A stretch of 32,247 bases of DNA, from the NCBI GenBank assembly GCA_937930275.1, contig CALGLM010000170.1, positions 1-32,247 on the forward strand, given 5' to 3'. The stretch is from an uncultured Ignavibacteria bacterium (GTDB lineage: Bacteria > Bacteroidota > Ignavibacteria > Ignavibacteriales > Melioribacteraceae). Below the pieces are notes generated by a model. That model worked only from the letters and a program-made list of their open reading frames with translations. It was not told the origin of the DNA and searched no databases. Positions 15,947 through 23,869 of the stretch are shown one piece after another. Both the position numbers and the translations under genes were made by a program. Each line of letters opens with the position of its first letter. Position 1 is the stretch's first letter.

Positions 15947-16711
15947 ATGCAAAAAATTGGCGGAAATATGTCGGAAGTTTTTTCAAAACTTAATGACTTG
16001 AAAAATGTATTTAAGTTTGGAGAAAAAATTGTACCCATTATTCAAAGTTTAATAGAGTTTATGAAGGAAATAGTGCCGCTTATTGAAAGTATTAATGCCT
16101 CTATTACCGAAAGCACTGCACAAATGCCTAAAGCTTCTAATCAGATTAGCAACGTAACTTCTCAGACCGAAATGGCTACTACGGAAATTTTGGATATGGT
16201 TGATAAAATTACAAATCAACTTTCAGAGATGGACGCGGTAATATCGGATTATGACGCAAAACAAGCACGCAGTAACGAAATTAAAGCTTTAGTTCAAAAA
16301 AAATACGGAAACGATACCGAATTAATGACTTTATTAAAAGAATATATTGAGCTAAATAATTATCAATCAGCCTTTGAAAAGTTTAGAAAAATTTTGGTTC
16401 AAGCAAATAACGACCTATTCCAAATTACTTTATCTTTACAAGTACAAGATATTACTTCTCAACAGTTAGCAGCAGTAAATCATTTAATAGATTCGGTTAA
16501 CTTAAAATTAACCTCATTAATTAAAGAAATCGATCAATCGGATATTAGGGAAGATATTAAAGTTATTGGTATAGAAGCGCCTATGGGTGCAAATTTTGAC
16601 CCTAATGCAAGATATGATAAATCCGAACAGAGACAACAAAATGTTGACACGATTGTAAGACAAACTAAACAACAAACTTCGCAAGAAGAAATTGATAAAT
16701 TATTTTCATAG
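15947..16711 (+). CDS. cheZ: CheY-P phosphatase CheZ
   Basis: The 254-aa helical protein has the CheZ active-site pattern LQVQDITSQQL, with D168 and Q172 in the positions of the catalytic D-x-x-x-Q of enteric CheZ, within a long helical hairpin (about 120-200). The rest of the N-terminal half is coiled coil with methyl-accepting-protein-like heptads. The last ten residues, SQEEIDKLFS, resemble both the CheY-binding tail of CheZ and the SQxEIDALL peptide at the start of FliM. It directly follows the CheY it should act on. Two close starts exist (15947 and 15968); AGAGG favours the first. Confidence 0.82.
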   Translation: MQKIGGNMSEVFSKLNDLKNVFKFGEKIVPIIQSLIEFMKEIVPLIESINASITESTAQMPKASNQISNVTSQTEMATTEILDMVDKITNQLSEMDAVISDYDAKQARSNEIKALVQKKYGNDTELMTLLKEYIELNNYQSAFEKFRKILVQANNDLFQITLSLQVQDITSQQLAAVNHLIDSVNLKLTSLIKEIDQSDIREDIKVIGIEAPMGANFDPNARYDKSEQRQQNVDTIVRQTKQQTSQEEIDKLFS

Positions 16712-16714
16712 ACT

Positions 16715-18565
16715 ATGAGCGACGAATATTCATTATTAAACGATCCGGAGATGAAGGAAATATTCGAGAGTTTTATTGTAGAAACTCGCGAGATATTGGA
16801 CTCTTTGGACTTAGATTTAGTCGATTTGGAAAACCAACCGGAAGATAGCGAGCTGCTAAATAAAGTTTTCCGGTCATTCCATACCGTTAAAGGTACTTCA
16901 GGATTTTTAGGGTTGGTAAAACTACAAAAAGTTACCCACCGTTGCGAAGATATCTTAAACAAATTGCGCAAGGGGGATAACGTACTTAACCCGACCATAA
17001 TGGACGGTATCTTAAAAGCCTTTGATACAATAAAGTTATTAGTGGATACTATAAATGAAACTAAATCTGAAGATGTTGAAGTTGAAGATGTTGTTTTGCA
17101 ATTAGAAGACGTTGTAAAAATGATGGAGACCGGAGATTTTGGTGCATCAACCGAACAAGTCAAACAACCAACCGAAGATTTAAGTGCGGAAGATAAGGTA
17201 CACGATAGTGTTTCGGATGATATTACCGAAGTTGAAGATGTTATTGACGAAGATGAAATTATTGAAGACGAAAAAATAGAAACGATACCGATTGAAAGGA
17301 TACCGGGGGCAAAACCCTCTGAAAAACAAGTGCATGAAACAAAAGCAGTTGAAACTAAATCGGCATCTTCTCAACAAAAAGGGGATAATACCATTCGTGT
17401 TGATGTTGAAAGACTCGATTCGTTATTAAACCTTGTTTCCGAACTTGTTTTGGGTAGAAATAGTTTAACACAAATTAGCAATGATTTTTCTCTACAAAAC
17501 GAAGGAACAAAACTATCGCGTGATTTAGCGGAAACTACACGTCATATTGACCTTATGACTACCGACTTACATTTAGCCATAATGAAAACAAGAATGGTTA
17601 AAATAGGTAAAGTTTTTAACAGATTTCCCAGATTGTTGCGTGATTTAAGTAAAGAAATGGGGAAACAGGTTCAATTGGTTATTAAGGGGGAAGAAACTGA
17701 GTTAGATAAAACTTTAATAGATGAAATTTATGATCCTTTGGTGCATTTGGTACGTAATGCGGTAGATCACGGAGTTGAGATGCCGGATAAACGTGAAAAA
17801 GCTGGGAAAGACAGAACGGGTACAGTAATTTTAGCAGCCGAGCACGAAGGAAATAATATTATTATTTCAATTGAAGATGACGGCGGCGGAATTGATACGG
17901 AAAAATTAAAAGAAAAAGCTATTAGTAAAGGTTTATTAACAAAGGAAGCAGCTGCCGAGTTTTCCAAAACGGATGCGTTAAATATTATATTTTTACCCGG
18001 ATTTTCTACTGCCGAAAGAGTTACAAATGTTAGCGGGCGCGGTGTAGGAATGGATGTTGTAAAAACTAATGTGGCAAAATTACGCGGTATCATTAATATT
18101 GAATCCGAAGTGGGAAAAGGAACAAGGTTTATAATTAAATTACCTTTAACGCTTGCAATTATTCAAGGTTTATATGTCCAAATTAAAAAAGAAATAATTG
18201 TAATACCGTTAAATTCAGTAATTGAAGTTGTAAGGGTTCCGAGAAATCAAATTTATAAAGTTAACAAAGTAGATTGTATAAAATTAAGGGAAAATGTTCT
18301 TCCTTTAATTGATATAAGTGACGTTTTATATAGAGATAGAATTGATGATACCGCAAGTTGGCAATATATAGTTATAGTAGGAATTGCCGAAAAGCGCTAC
18401 GGCATAAAAGTTGACCATTTAATAGGACAAAAAGAAGTTGTAATTAAGAATCTCGGAAATTATTTAGGTAATGTTGAAGGAATTGCCGGAGCAACAATTA
18501 TGGGTGACGGTACCGTTGTTATGATTGTTGATATCGGTGAATTGATACACAAATTAACGGATTAA
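16715..18565 (+). CDS. cheA: chemotaxis histidine kinase CheA
   Basis: The 616-aa kinase has an N-terminal phosphotransfer domain with H56 in FRSFHTVKGTSGF, a very acidic linker (about 140-222), a dimerisation domain starting near 225 (TIRVDVERLDSLLNLVSEL), the ATPase domain with N-box HLVRNAVDHG (344-353), G1 DDGGGID and G2 GRGVGMD (441-447), and a CheW-like regulatory domain (about 480-616). A folded CheY-binding P2 domain is not apparent in the acidic linker. It would phosphorylate both CheYs and CheB in response to receptors. No ribosome site precedes it; the ATG follows the cheZ stop by three bases, suggesting coupling. Confidence 0.94.
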   Translation: MSDEYSLLNDPEMKEIFESFIVETREILDSLDLDLVDLENQPEDSELLNKVFRSFHTVKGTSGFLGLVKLQKVTHRCEDILNKLRKGDNVLNPTIMDGILKAFDTIKLLVDTINETKSEDVEVEDVVLQLEDVVKMMETGDFGASTEQVKQPTEDLSAEDKVHDSVSDDITEVEDVIDEDEIIEDEKIETIPIERIPGAKPSEKQVHETKAVETKSASSQQKGDNTIRVDVERLDSLLNLVSELVLGRNSLTQISNDFSLQNEGTKLSRDLAETTRHIDLMTTDLHLAIMKTRMVKIGKVFNRFPRLLRDLSKEMGKQVQLVIKGEETELDKTLIDEIYDPLVHLVRNAVDHGVEMPDKREKAGKDRTGTVILAAEHEGNNIIISIEDDGGGIDTEKLKEKAISKGLLTKEAAAEFSKTDALNIIFLPGFSTAERVTNVSGRGVGMDVVKTNVAKLRGIINIESEVGKGTRFIIKLPLTLAIIQGLYVQIKKEIIVIPLNSVIEVVRVPRNQIYKVNKVDCIKLRENVLPLIDISDVLYRDRIDDTASWQYIVIVGIAEKRYGIKVDHLIGQKEVVIKNLGNYLGNVEGIAGATIMGDGTVVMIVDIGELIHKLTD

Positions 18566-18567
18566 AA

Positions 18568-19629
18568 TTGGGAAATATAAAAGCACTTATTGTAGATGAT
18601 TCCGCATTTATGCGAAAATCTCTTTCAATTATGTTAAGCTCGGATACCGAGATAGAGATAGTAGGAACCGCTAAAAACGGGTTGGAAGGATTTGATTTGG
18701 CAAAAAAATTAAGACCGGATATAATTACTTTAGATATTGAAATGCCGGTAATGGACGGACTTTCTGCATTAAAAAAGATTATGGCAGAGTGCCCTACAAG
18801 TGTTATTATGGTTAGCTCGTTAACAACCGAAGGTGCAGAAGCAACCATTCAGGCAATGGAACTGGGAGCTGTTGATTTTATACCGAAAGAGATGTCGTTT
18901 GTAAGCGTAAATATTGTAAATATTAGAGAAGAATTAATAAAAAAGATAAAAGCCATTGTTAAACAAAAAAGTTTAAGAAATAGGCTTGAAAGGTTGCAAT
19001 CGTTAGGCGATAAAACTAAACCGATTACAACAAAACAATCGCTTACTATTCCTCGTTTTGGATATAAGGCGGTAGGTATCGGAATATCTACCGGCGGACC
19101 GCTCTCTTTGCAAAAACTTGTTCCTTTTTTAGATCCGAAAGCGAATGTACCGTTTTTTATTGTACAACATATGCCTCCAAAATTTACAAAGTCGTTGGCG
19201 GATAGATTAAATTCGCTTTCACCTATTTCGGTAAAAGAAGCCGAGAACAATGAGGTAGTAAAGAAAGGCTGGGTTTATTTAGCTCCCGGCGGTTATCATA
19301 TGACTATTTATAAAAACGCCAAAAATGAAGAAGTTATAAATATATCCGATAAACCTTCGGATACTTTGCATAAACCTTGTGTTGACGTAATGCTTAAATC
19401 CTTGCTTAAGGTTTATGGTAAGCAAACTTTGGGAGTAATAATGACAGGAATGGGAAAAGACGGTTTTGAAGCCATTAAAGAGCTTAAAACTATGGGCGGT
19501 TATTGTATTGCGCAAAATGAAGAATCGTGTGTGGTTTACGGTATGCCTAAAGCGGTTGTTGATGCCGGATATGCTGATGCAATTGTTCCTTTAGAAAAAA
19601 TTCACGAAACTATTAATAAGGCATTATGA
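18568..19629 (+). CDS. cheB: chemoreceptor methylesterase/deamidase CheB
   Basis: The 353-aa response regulator-esterase removes receptor methyl groups when phosphorylated by CheA. The receiver (1-120) has D10-D11 and phospho-acceptor D56 in TLDIEMPVMDG. A linker follows, then the esterase domain with catalytic S174 (GISTGGP), H201 (VQHMPP) and D298 (MTGMGKDG). The start is a TTG two bases after the cheA stop; the receiver begins at once, leaving no room for another start. The last bases overlap the next small gene (ATGA). Confidence 0.94.
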   Translation: MGNIKALIVDDSAFMRKSLSIMLSSDTEIEIVGTAKNGLEGFDLAKKLRPDIITLDIEMPVMDGLSALKKIMAECPTSVIMVSSLTTEGAEATIQAMELGAVDFIPKEMSFVSVNIVNIREELIKKIKAIVKQKSLRNRLERLQSLGDKTKPITTKQSLTIPRFGYKAVGIGISTGGPLSLQKLVPFLDPKANVPFFIVQHMPPKFTKSLADRLNSLSPISVKEAENNEVVKKGWVYLAPGGYHMTIYKNAKNEEVINISDKPSDTLHKPCVDVMLKSLLKVYGKQTLGVIMTGMGKDGFEAIKELKTMGGYCIAQNEESCVVYGMPKAVVDAGYADAIVPLEKIHETINKAL

Positions 19630-19877
19630 TGCAAGAAGACTTTCAAGAAACCAGTTTTCGCGAAATATCATACAGAGATGTTGACGCGGACGGTAACGTA
19701 ATTAAAAGCGAGAAAGCTAAAATAATAGGTATGGCAAAAATAACTGTAGAAGAAGATAGCCACGGCGGAGTTAAACTGATTTTAAAAAAAGATGCAAACG
19801 ATAACATCAAAGAAATAAAATTTGTTTGTTCTTGCGGCGAAACTAAATCGGTTATTTTAGATTATAACGAAGAATAA
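19626..19877 (+). CDS. 83-aa protein of unknown function with a CxC motif
   Basis: The product is acidic, without membrane segments, predicted as short beta strands with a FVCSCGETKSVIL segment near the C-terminus. The two cysteines of CSCG could bind metal if the protein dimerises, or act in redox; no other Cys is present. Its ATG overlaps the cheB stop by four bases, so it is the last gene of the che operon, followed by a terminator about 40 bases on. I do not recognise the family. Confidence 0.7.
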   Translation: MMQEDFQETSFREISYRDVDADGNVIKSEKAKIIGMAKITVEEDSHGGVKLILKKDANDNIKEIKFVCSCGETKSVILDYNEE

Positions 19878-19916
19878 TATACATTTGGTCATTTTTAGCC
19901 ATTAATTTTTTATGAG

Positions 19917-19934
19917 CGCCCTTAGGGGCGTTTT
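19917..19934 (+). terminator. intrinsic terminator of the chemotaxis operon
   Basis: CGCCC, loop TTAG, GGGCG form a five-pair GC-only stem (with one further G-T pair possible) followed by TTTT. It lies 40 bases after the stop of the last che-operon gene and is the clearest terminator in the window. Confidence 0.85.
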
Positions 19935-20077
19935 GTATTTTAAATTAGCCAAAAAATTTTTATTCTTGTATGAAATTGTTGGTTCTAAATTGGTTATTAA
20001 TAATTGAGGTTATGTGTGATAGGGCACACTCATCTCCATTGTGTCTGTATCAAAACAAAAATGAACTTACCCTTAAT

Positions 20078-20110
20078 CCCTCTCTTGACTGAATACTGAA
20101 TAAGAGAGGG
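20078..20110. repeat. perfect nine-base inverted repeat with duplicated loop
   Basis: CCCTCTCTT (20078-20086) and AAGAGAGGG (20102-20110) pair perfectly. The 15-base loop is G followed by two exact copies of ACTGAAT. No T-run follows, so it is not a standard terminator. Confidence 0.7.
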
Positions 20111-20264
20111 GAATTTTATGTCTGGCATCTATACGTAATTGATTATATTGCAACAACTTATGCTAATATTTGCGTCATGTTCCGTATCAAAAGGGTTTTA
20201 TTGTGAATTTCAGCGATAAATTATTGCTATTTATGAATTATATTATTCCTCAAGTAGCATAAGC

Positions 20265-20410
20265 ACACTCAACCCACGTCCCCTTGTCTAAACCTTAAAA
20301 AAGGTATTGACGGTACTTAGCAACCCGTTGTATAGTAATAAGTTAAGCTTTATTTGTCAGTACGTCAGAAAAAATTATTTCCGTTTAAAAGGGGTTAGGT
20401 GGTGAGTGTT
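20265..20410. repeat. imperfect inverted repeats of about 28 bases bounding a 146-base element
   Basis: The left arm (20265-20293) and the reverse complement of the right arm (20383-20410) share ACACTCA, a CCCCTT block and AAAC, matching at about 20 of 27 aligned positions with a two-base gap. About 90 bases lie between. This looks like a small MITE-type element or a long imperfect RNA hairpin. Confidence 0.5.
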
Positions 20411-20612
20411 CGCAATATGGAAAAAGGAGCAATTAAAAAATCAGTGTGAATCGTTATTTTAATACTATAACATATAGTCTTTATTATTTTTTATCGATAA
20501 ATATTTATATAAATTGTAATAAATTTAAATAATTTATATTATATTAAAGAGTGTTTTAGCTTAAAACAGTTTTATTTTAATACGGTGTATAATAAAAGTA
20601 AATTACGACTTT

Positions 20613-20627
20613 TGGCATTAAGTTTGA
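20613..20627 (+). promoter_or_regulatory. sigma54-like promoter of the flgB operon
   Basis: TGGCAT-TAAGT-TTGA, preceded by TTT, fits the sigma54 layout TGGCAC-N5-TTGC with two mismatches and the right GG-to-G spacing. Transcription would start near 20639, 17 bases before the flgB ATG, leaving just enough leader for the AGTAGGT ribosome site. Its similarity to the element at 7496 and the nearby sigma54 activator gene support it. Confidence 0.45.
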
Positions 20628-20655
20628 ATAATGATAAAAAAAAGTAGGTAAAATT

Positions 20656-21051
20656 ATGCCCGGTGAAAGCGTAAAAATATTTGAACAGTACTTGGATTAC
20701 AGTACAATCAAACAAAAGTTGGTAGCTAAAAACATATCTAATATAAGTACGTTAAATTACAAACGTGAAGATATGTCGTTTGACGACTACTTGCGTGAGA
20801 CCGAAAAAAACGACTTAAAGACAACAAATGCTAACCAATACGAATTTGGAATTACAATTAACGGCAATAAACCGGAAGACAAAGCAATTGTTCAAGATGA
20901 TAATCCTGAATTGGAATCCAACTTTAATAATGTTGATATTGACAAAGAGATGGCAGATTTAGCGCAAAACTCGATAATGTTTAAATTTGCATCACGTAAA
21001 GTTGGTAATTACTATAAGAACTTGCAATCAATAATTCAAAGGGTAAGATAA
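20656..21051 (+). CDS. flgB: flagellar proximal rod protein FlgB
   Basis: The 131-aa protein has the rod-protein N-terminal motif VAKNISNISTLNYKRED (family pattern ANNxANxxTPxYK) and a C-terminal amphipathic helix with DIDKEMADLAQNSIMFKFA, which pack together in the rod coiled coil. FlgB forms part of the proximal rod in the periplasm after export. It is the first gene of the basal-body operon; its stop shares one base with the flgC ATG. Confidence 0.92.
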   Translation: MPGESVKIFEQYLDYSTIKQKLVAKNISNISTLNYKREDMSFDDYLRETEKNDLKTTNANQYEFGITINGNKPEDKAIVQDDNPELESNFNNVDIDKEMADLAQNSIMFKFASRKVGNYYKNLQSIIQRVR

Positions 21052-21545
21052 TGGAAATCGGCGGAAATTTTAAAGCATTTGAAATAAGCTCATCCGGAAT
21101 GAAGCTGCAAAAAAAGAAGCTTGATTTGATTGCTGAAAATATTGCTAACGTAAATACTACAAAAACAAGTGACGGAACACCATATAAGAGAAAAACTATT
21201 GAAGTGACGGAAAAAAATAGTTTTCAAAGTAAACTTGAGGATTTTGGAGCAAACGCAATAATGAAAAGCTCGGGTGGAGTGCATTTTTTAGAAACCCCGT
21301 CAATTCAAAACAAAAAAGACAATTCCGAAACATTAGATATGCAGGTAGTTGTAGATAAAACCCCCGGTGATAAGGTATATATGCCTGATCATCCGGATGC
21401 TAATGCAGATGGTTATTTAGAGATGCCGAATGTAAATATAATAACCGAAATGGTTGATATGGTAGCGGCAACTCGTAGTTACGAAGCAAATTTAACAGCA
21501 TTTAGTGCATCAAAGCAGATGGCTAAAGATGCCTTGGAGATTTAA
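21051..21545 (+). CDS. flgC: flagellar proximal rod protein FlgC
   Basis: The 164-aa protein starts with the FlgC-type helix (FKAFEISSSGMKLQKKKLDLIAENIANVNT) and has the YMPDHPDANADGYLEMPNVN segment and the closing MVAATRSYEANLTAFSASKQM helix, both diagnostic for FlgC. It assembles with FlgB into the proximal rod. About 25 residues longer than the enteric protein, the excess lying in the central loop. Confidence 0.94.
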   Translation: MEIGGNFKAFEISSSGMKLQKKKLDLIAENIANVNTTKTSDGTPYKRKTIEVTEKNSFQSKLEDFGANAIMKSSGGVHFLETPSIQNKKDNSETLDMQVVVDKTPGDKVYMPDHPDANADGYLEMPNVNIITEMVDMVAATRSYEANLTAFSASKQMAKDALEI

Positions 21546-21546
21546 C

Positions 21547-21792
21547 ATGAAAATAATTAATACAAATATCGGTAATTATAACCCTTATGCAATTAACAAG
21601 GCTTATAATACAAACGTAACAAGTAAAGCGGAATTTCCCGATGTGGGAGAAAAAATTAGTAAAGAAGAAAAAGACTTTTTTACAGATTTGTATCCGGAAA
21701 ACAAAACGGAAATAGTTGATTATCACTTTTACCAAAAAAGCGGTAAATTAAGCGGAGTTACAAAAGGTTCATTATTCGATAGAAGAGGTTAA
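21547..21792 (+). CDS. 81-aa protein of unknown function between flgC and fliE
   Basis: The start is the ATG at 21547, one base after the flgC stop; an in-frame ATG at 21505 would lie inside flgC. The product is hydrophilic, with an Asn/Tyr-rich N-terminus (GNYNPYAINKAYN), a charged central helix (KISKEEKDFFTDLYPENKTEIVDY) and a compact tail GSLFDRRG. There is no signal peptide or membrane segment. Its tight position among rod genes suggests a rod, export or assembly role. I do not recognise a family. Confidence 0.75.
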   Translation: MKIINTNIGNYNPYAINKAYNTNVTSKAEFPDVGEKISKEEKDFFTDLYPENKTEIVDYHFYQKSGKLSGVTKGSLFDRRG

Positions 21793-21794
21793 AA

Positions 21795-22259
21795 ATGGAT
21801 ATTAGCGGAATAATGAAAGTTGCCAATAATCTTTCTCGTATGCAAAATGCGGGAGGATTAGGAGCGGTTCAAGGAACCGATTTTGACAAAATGTTTATGG
21901 GAGCGTTGGATACAAAAAACAACGAAATGTTAAATCCATTAAACGGATTGGTAGAAAGTTTAAATAACAATCCTAATCAAACAAATGTTACAAATGCAGT
22001 AAATAATGTAAATCCGATTAGAAATAACGGAATGGGGTTACCAAATTTTGATAATCTTGTCGGTAACTTTATAGAGTCGGTTAATAAACAGCAATTTGAT
22101 TCCAACGATTTAGCTAAAAAGTTTGTTAACGGCGAAGACGTTGAACTGCATGAAGTTATGATTGCCGGTGAAAAGGCAAAAACGAGTCTTGATCTTTTAG
22201 TGGAAATAAGAAATAAAACAATTGATATGTATCGTGAATTAACGAGATTACAAGGTTAA
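21795..22259 (+). CDS. fliE: flagellar MS-ring/rod junction protein FliE
   Basis: FliE joins the MS ring to the rod. The C-terminal 50 residues (NGEDVELHEVMIAGEKAKTSL followed by a helix ending YRELTRLQG) are the diagnostic FliE part. At 154 aa it is about a third longer than usual because of an Asn-rich middle segment (LNNNPNQTNVTNAVNNVNP). AGAGG precedes the ATG; the stop overlaps the fliF start by one base. Confidence 0.92.
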   Translation: MDISGIMKVANNLSRMQNAGGLGAVQGTDFDKMFMGALDTKNNEMLNPLNGLVESLNNNPNQTNVTNAVNNVNPIRNNGMGLPNFDNLVGNFIESVNKQQFDSNDLAKKFVNGEDVELHEVMIAGEKAKTSLDLLVEIRNKTIDMYRELTRLQG

Positions 22260-23869
22260 TGGAAAACAATAAATCAAATTTTGGATCAATGCTTGCTATT
22301 TTTAACAAGCTATCTTTACAACAACGAATGTTGTTAGGCGGTGTTGTTGTAATAACGTTAGTATTATTGGGATTTGTGGTTTTTGTTTTTAACGAACCTA
22401 CATATAGTACTCTTTTTACAAACTTAGCACCCGAAGATGCAAATAAAATTGTCGAAGTACTTAACGGTCAAAAAGTCCCCTATAAGTTAGAAGACGGCGG
22501 GAGTACAATTAAAGTTCCTAAAGAAAAAGTTTACGAAATGCGTCTTGTTGCGGCAGGAAAAGGAATTCCCAGCAGTGGTATAGTGGGTTATGAAGTATTT
22601 GACCAAAACCTAATGGGAATGAGCGAGTTTATGCAAAAGTTAAACTATAAACGAGCTATTGAAGGAGAACTTTCCAGAACTATTATGCAGCAAAGCGGCG
22701 TAGAAGGGGTAAGAGTGCATATTGTTGTACCCGAAAAAAGTTTATTTAAAGCGGAAGATAGGCCCCCGACAGCTTCTATTGTGTTAAAATTAGCTCCCGG
22801 GTTTACTCCGACCTCACAAAATATTACTGCAATTAGTAACTTAGTTGCAAGTAGTGTTGAAGGATTGCAACCGAGTAAAGTAACTATAATTGACTCGCGA
22901 GGCAGATTACTTTCTAAGAATGATGACGAAAATTCCGTCTCTTTTGTATCGGCAAAACAATACGAAATAAAAGGATCAATTGAAAATTATTTAGCAAATA
23001 AAGCCCAGGCAATTTTAGATAACGTACTTGGTTACGGTAATTCGATTGTTAAAGTTAATGTAGATTTGGACTTTGACCAAGTTGAAAAAACAATGGAAAC
23101 TTATGACCCCGAAACTCAAGTCGCTATTTCCGAACAGACCGTAAAGCAACAAACCGGAGGAAAAAGTGTAGGTGATAGCACGGGTACAACAAGTGAAAAT
23201 GCTACAACTAATTATGAAATTAGCAAAACAATTGAAAGAGTTATACAAGGTACAGGAAATATTAAAAGAATAACTTTAGCGGCAGTAATTAACGGGTTAA
23301 CTAAAGAAATTAAAAATGGCGATAAGGTAGAAAAAGTTATTGAACCGAGACCCGATGCCCAATTGCGTAAACTGGAACAAATAGTAAAACAATCTGTAGG
23401 AATTAATGAGACCCGTAATGACATAGTTACGGTTGAAAGTATCCCTTTTGAAACAAATATGGGAAACGAAACAGAATTAACCGAAGGAATGCCGTTTAAT
23501 ATACAAGACTATACAAACATAATTATTCTTATAGTTGCTGTAGGTGCTTCTTTATTTATTTTGAAAGGCTTGATGAAAAAGTTACAAAATGAAAAAATAT
23601 TGATAGGCACAGTTAGCTACAGAGACGAAGCAGTTGGTGATTTAGGCGGTTATGAAGGCGAAAGTAGCGGAATGGGGGGAGCTCCGCAATTAGGTAGCGG
23701 AAGCCATAAAAAGAAAGCTTTATTAGATATCGGAGATATTGAAGACGAAATTACGGATGCTGCCGCAGAAAAGAAAGTTAGGCAGGATAAAATTGTAAAC
23801 TACGCTCAAAAAAATCCGACTGAAGCTGCAAAACTAATTAATTCGTGGTTAAGAGAAGATGAGTACTAA
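22259..23869 (+). CDS. fliF: flagellar MS-ring protein FliF
   Basis: The 536-aa protein forms the membrane ring on which the flagellum is built. It has a first membrane helix at about 25-45, the YscJ/FliF ring-building motifs (YSTLFTNLAPEDANKIVEVL; RAIEGELSRTI; VRVHIVVPEKSLF), the C-terminal periplasmic domain, a second membrane helix at about 419-438, and a cytoplasmic tail ending in EAAKLINSWLRED, the FliG-binding peptide. It overlaps fliE by one base and fliG by 11. Confidence 0.96.
   Translation: MENNKSNFGSMLAIFNKLSLQQRMLLGGVVVITLVLLGFVVFVFNEPTYSTLFTNLAPEDANKIVEVLNGQKVPYKLEDGGSTIKVPKEKVYEMRLVAAGKGIPSSGIVGYEVFDQNLMGMSEFMQKLNYKRAIEGELSRTIMQQSGVEGVRVHIVVPEKSLFKAEDRPPTASIVLKLAPGFTPTSQNITAISNLVASSVEGLQPSKVTIIDSRGRLLSKNDDENSVSFVSAKQYEIKGSIENYLANKAQAILDNVLGYGNSIVKVNVDLDFDQVEKTMETYDPETQVAISEQTVKQQTGGKSVGDSTGTTSENATTNYEISKTIERVIQGTGNIKRITLAAVINGLTKEIKNGDKVEKVIEPRPDAQLRKLEQIVKQSVGINETRNDIVTVESIPFETNMGNETELTEGMPFNIQDYTNIIILIVAVGASLFILKGLMKKLQNEKILIGTVSYRDEAVGDLGGYEGESSGMGGAPQLGSGSHKKKALLDIGDIEDEITDAAAEKKVRQDKIVNYAQKNPTEAAKLINSWLREDEY

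Larger units (their letters stand above)
19935..20655. other. non-coding island with repeats between che and flagellar basal-body operons
   Basis: Over about 720 bases I find no gene. The part 20020-20440 has runs such as CCCTCTCTT, ACCCACGTCCCC and GGGGTTAGGTGGTGAG that are richer in GC than the flanks, plus inverted and direct repeats listed separately; GCACACTCA occurs twice (20024-20032 and 20263-20271). The last 200 bases are again very AT-rich and hold a sigma54-like promoter. It may be a degraded mobile or repeat element, or encode a structured RNA. Confidence 0.6.

Noticed and set aside
16534..17163. Minus-strand frame of 209 codons opposite cheZ and cheA
   Set aside because: It is Ser/Thr/Leu-rich antisense of the acidic cheA linker and phosphotransfer domain, both clearly coding on the + strand.
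20265..20410. A CRISPR array or tRNA in the repeat-bearing non-coding island
   Set aside because: There are no regularly spaced identical repeats and no cloverleaf; the repeats are inverted and imperfect.
20491..20500. ATCGATAA as a second sigma28 -10 box before flgB
   Set aside because: No TAAA box occurs 15 bases upstream (ATAG instead), so spacing and -35 do not fit.
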